Positions 62,401 through 64,000 of a DNA stretch of 64,000 nt are shown here, one piece after another (positions within the stretch are counted from its first letter, which is position 1; every line of letters starts with the position of its first letter). This stretch comes from Nostoc sp. UHCC 0870 (lineage in GTDB: Bacteria > Cyanobacteriota > Cyanobacteriia > Cyanobacteriales > Nostocaceae). The DNA lies in NCBI RefSeq assembly GCF_022063185.1, contig NZ_CP091913.1:1550001-1614000 (forward strand). The letters are read 5' to 3'. Both the position numbers and the translations under genes were made by a program. The notes below the pieces were generated by a model. The model was not told where the DNA came from, did no database searches, and was given only the letters and a program-made list of their open reading frames with translations.

Positions 62401-64000
62401 GGATTCCAGCCACCATAATGATATTTGCCTTGGCTATCAATTTCTACAGTAAAAATGGCTTGCTCAACGTCTTCGTAAATGACGCGTAAAAAACTCTCAT
62501 TTTTTTCTAGAGCAATTACCGCACGCTCACGTTCCATTGCAATTCCAGCCAAATAGGCGGCAAGGGTGAGAGTTTCTAAATCGTAGGCTAGGGGGGTTTT
62601 TACCTCACGGTAATATATGCCAAATATTCCCAGGACACAACCATCACTAGCGATAATAGGAGCAGACCAACAAGCCCGCAATCCAAAATCCAGGATGCAA
62701 TCCTTAAAGTCTTTCCACAGGGGATCATTGGTGATGTCAGACGAAATTACCACTTGTTGACGATAAGCCGCAGTTCCACAAGAGCCGACTCCCTCGCCAA
62801 TCATCAGATCATCGCAGATCATGAGGTATTCTTCTGGGATGGTCAGAGATGCACAGGGATGCAGGCGATTTTCTTGATCGACTAACAGAATAGAACACAA
62901 TGCCCCATCTAATTGCTGTTCCAGAGACTTAATCAGGGCATTAAGAATATCTACTAAGGGTTCACCCTTCGCAATCTGCGATAAAATCCGGTTTTGCATT
63001 TCTAACCGACCTTCTATCAGCTTGCGTAAGCGCAGCTCGTTGTAGTAATCGCTAATATCTGTAACCGTACCTACATAGCCTGTGCAGTTTCCTGTACTAT
63101 CGATTTCAGGTATTGCTTGTGCCATTACCCAGATTACTTTGTTCCCTAGATTTTGGAAGCGGTGTTCTGTCAAGAAGGGCTGTTGTTTGGCAACTGCATC
63201 ACACCAATGACTCACAACGCGATCGCAATCTTCGGGATGTAATGCCTGTAACCACTTTAATCCTAGTGCCTCTGCCATCGGCAACCCGGACATTTCTTCC
63301 CATTTAGGATTAACATATTGATAATTTCCTTGCAAATCGCTGTGAAAGATACCTACTGGAGCATTTGTAGTCAGTGTGGCGTAGCGGTGTTCACTATCTC
63401 GTAGAGCTTCTTCTGCCTGTTTAGCGGCGGTAATATCTGTGACGATACCCTGATAGGCTTCCACTTTACCTTCAGCATCATAAATAATATGAGCGCGATC
63501 GCAAACGTAGTGAATTGACCCATCCGGCTTGATAATCCGATAAATAATCTCGTTATTTTTCAGTTCTCCATTGTCAGGATAGAAGCTAGAAATGACCTTT
63601 TCTAGATCATCAGGATGAATGCAATTGAACAAAGAATTTGGTGAATTACTGAAGAAATATTCACAAGGTCTACCAGAAATTTTAGCGATCGCTGGATTTA
63701 AGTACAATAATTGTCTATCAGGACTGAGAAGGTACATCCCATCAGCCATATTCTCCGCTAGGGAGCGATATTTTTTTTCTGAAGCTTCTATCTGAGCGAC
63801 AATACACGCTTGACAATCTTGCTCTTGTTTGGCTTGAAAGTGTTGCGAATTACTCAGCCCATTCAGTAGTGTTTCGTAGGTAAGTAACCCAACTACTTGG
63901 TTACAATCATCAACTATAGGTAGATGTCGCAGGCGATGCTGACTAAATAGTTTTAGCGGTACTGAGAAATTATTTAACTCAGATTCCTTGAGGGTAATTA
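59406..64000 (-). CDS. Giant multi-sensor hybrid histidine kinase (partial, runs off right edge)
   Basis: Open from 59406 to the window end; more than 1530 residues are visible. The right-most part (63800-64000) encodes a CBS-domain end (RLRHLPIVDDCNQVVGLLTYE) that leads in frame into the PAS region, so the ATG at 63749 is not the true start. Counting from 63749: PAS 1-110, PAS 115-235, GAF 250-410, PAS 418-545, GAF 555-700, PAS 725-845, GAF 865-1035, HisKA with ASMSHELRTPLNA (about 1064), HATPase (LLNNAVKFT, DTGIGI, GTGLGLALVRQI) and a C-terminal receiver (about 1325-1445, LILMDIQMPEING). No transmembrane segment seen. The third GAF resembles bilin-binding GAF domains. Confidence 0.93.
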   Translation of the reverse strand, partial: ITLKESELNNFSVPLKLFSQHRLRHLPIVDDCNQVVGLLTYETLLNGLSNSQHFQAKQEQDCQACIVAQIEASEKKYRSLAENMADGMYLLSPDRQLLYLNPAIAKISGRPCEYFFSNSPNSLFNCIHPDDLEKVISSFYPDNGELKNNEIIYRIIKPDGSIHYVCDRAHIIYDAEGKVEAYQGIVTDITAAKQAEEALRDSEHRYATLTTNAPVGIFHSDLQGNYQYVNPKWEEMSGLPMAEALGLKWLQALHPEDCDRVVSHWCDAVAKQQPFLTEHRFQNLGNKVIWVMAQAIPEIDSTGNCTGYVGTVTDISDYYNELRLRKLIEGRLEMQNRILSQIAKGEPLVDILNALIKSLEQQLDGALCSILLVDQENRLHPCASLTIPEEYLMICDDLMIGEGVGSCGTAAYRQQVVISSDITNDPLWKDFKDCILDFGLRACWSAPIIASDGCVLGIFGIYYREVKTPLAYDLETLTLAAYLAGIAMERERAVIALEKNESFLRVIYEDVEQAIFTVEIDSQGKYHYGGWNPVAERFCGISGAEAKGKTPKELFGEFAGTLLCQQYDACVESGKLVSFEENFTNSHTNGSYWVLVTLKPLLDETGQVYRLIGTGADISGRKRAEESLKTLVEGTAAVTGTEFFSALACYTAKALDVPYVLVTERIGDCLKTLGFFANNQLQPQITYKIAQTPCQRALAEGIFYCECNVVEEFPADPDLTIMEAECYLGVALRDNNGIAIGNLCILNTRPLEEVERMKATLRVFASRASAELERKRATEALEQLNEKLEVKITQRTAALQESEARFRATFEQANVGIVEVDIQGKFIRINQKFADIVGYSEAELLGRSFMDITHPEDITADCLKMESLLASEIQTFAMEKRYLHQQGRLVWVYLTVSFVRSLAGEPQYMIGVIQDISDRKRAEEILQKQAQRERLLRNITQHIRQSLDLKSILSSAVNEIRQTFQADRVLIFHLVTNGSGVVLEESVAPEYPIIECTLRKDDCFPEQCYEFYREGNVRIVTDTENEDWGDCLVEFMQQTQAKSKIIAPIIQKVENQPPRVWGLISIHACATQRQWQPDETDLLQQIASQLSVAIQQADLYQQVQTELSDRKRAEVALSMLNEQLLYVNTELSRATRLKDEFLASMSHELRTPLNAILGMSEGLLEGVFGQITERQQRALSTIERSGKHLLELINDILDLAKIEAGKLELQIAPIAICYLCESSLSFVKQLAHQKQIQIRLNIQATIRQIAVDERRIRQILINLLNNAVKFTPEGGSIILAVRRERIENYPTPGNTPGSKTQCSDWVSFSVIDTGIGIAPEDMGKLFQSFVQIDSRLNRQYTGTGLGLALVRQIAELHGGHVTVSSEIGKGSCFTVRLPYVVQKLTLPTPTADVQLGLTSLSTIQSVVSASPLILLAEDNQANIETISSYLESRGYRVILADNGQTAINLAISQNPSLILMDIQMPEINGLEAIRRIREHGELANVPIIALTALAMPGDREKCLQAGANDYVNKPVKLRELTSIIQNLLEK

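Overview
The window looks like chromosomal DNA of a filamentous, heterocyst-type cyanobacterium of the Nostoc/Anabaena group. The signs are many HIP1 octamers (GCGATCGC) inside genes, short tandem heptamer- and nonamer-type repeats in nearly every intergenic gap, cyanobacterial gene types (a KaiB-domain protein, a LabA-like NYN protein, a caspase-fold protein, an HstK-type kinase, a CyaC-type adenylate cyclase), and a protein with the Mo-dependent nitrogenase C-terminal domain. No phage, transposase, CRISPR or rRNA genes were found. There is one tRNA, tRNA-Gly(UCC).

Layout. 1-1.9 kb: an AT-rich accessory patch with the 3' end of an unknown gene, a C5 DNA methyltransferase and a decayed HicB-type antitoxin. 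1.9-13.3 kb: glycogen and envelope genes, with two different glycogen synthases flanking a KaiB-domain protein, a PilT ATPase, a small membrane protein, a UDP-GlcNAc 2-epimerase, a peptidoglycan-binding protein and an M23 endopeptidase; hemC follows. 13.9-21.8 kb: the nitrogenase-domain protein, a pseudo-orthocaspase, a secreted protein, ribosomal protein L32, a sulfite-oxidase-fold protein, an aldehyde dehydrogenase and a receiver-histidine kinase. 22-29 kb: an overlapping XPB helicase/Bax1 nuclease pair, glutathione reductase, an esterase gene broken by an in-frame stop, hisC and an unknown gene. 29.9-40 kb: a GNAT acetyltransferase, CyaC, a TonB-like protein, tRNA-Gly, a rhomboid protease and a CHASE2 Ser/Thr kinase. 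40-50 kb: a LabA-like protein, leuA, a 1797-residue HstK-type dual kinase and a short RecQ. 50-64 kb: a PEP-CTERM protein, a Tat-exported PhoX-family protein behind a Pho box, a cysteine desulfurase, a phospholipase-D-fold lipoprotein, ChaB, S4, NDH-2 and HAD proteins, and a two-gene histidine kinase operon that runs off the right edge.

The gene content is dominated by signal transduction (at least six large kinases or cyclases), carbon storage and DNA repair. Most genes are single transcription units separated by repeats. The clearest operons are XPB-Bax1 (74-nt overlap) and the two kinases at the right end (12-nt gap). Items most worth a second look are the XPB-Bax1 overlap, the pseudo-orthocaspase with Tyr/Asn in place of His/Cys, the broken esterase, the PLD lipoprotein with an EF-hand insert, a bilin-type GAF candidate in the terminal kinase, the duplicated promoter-like element at 19.9 and 21.3 kb, the Pho box, and possible structured RNAs at 13.76-13.87 and 30.5-31.04 kb. 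I did not see a clear-cut new multi-gene system.
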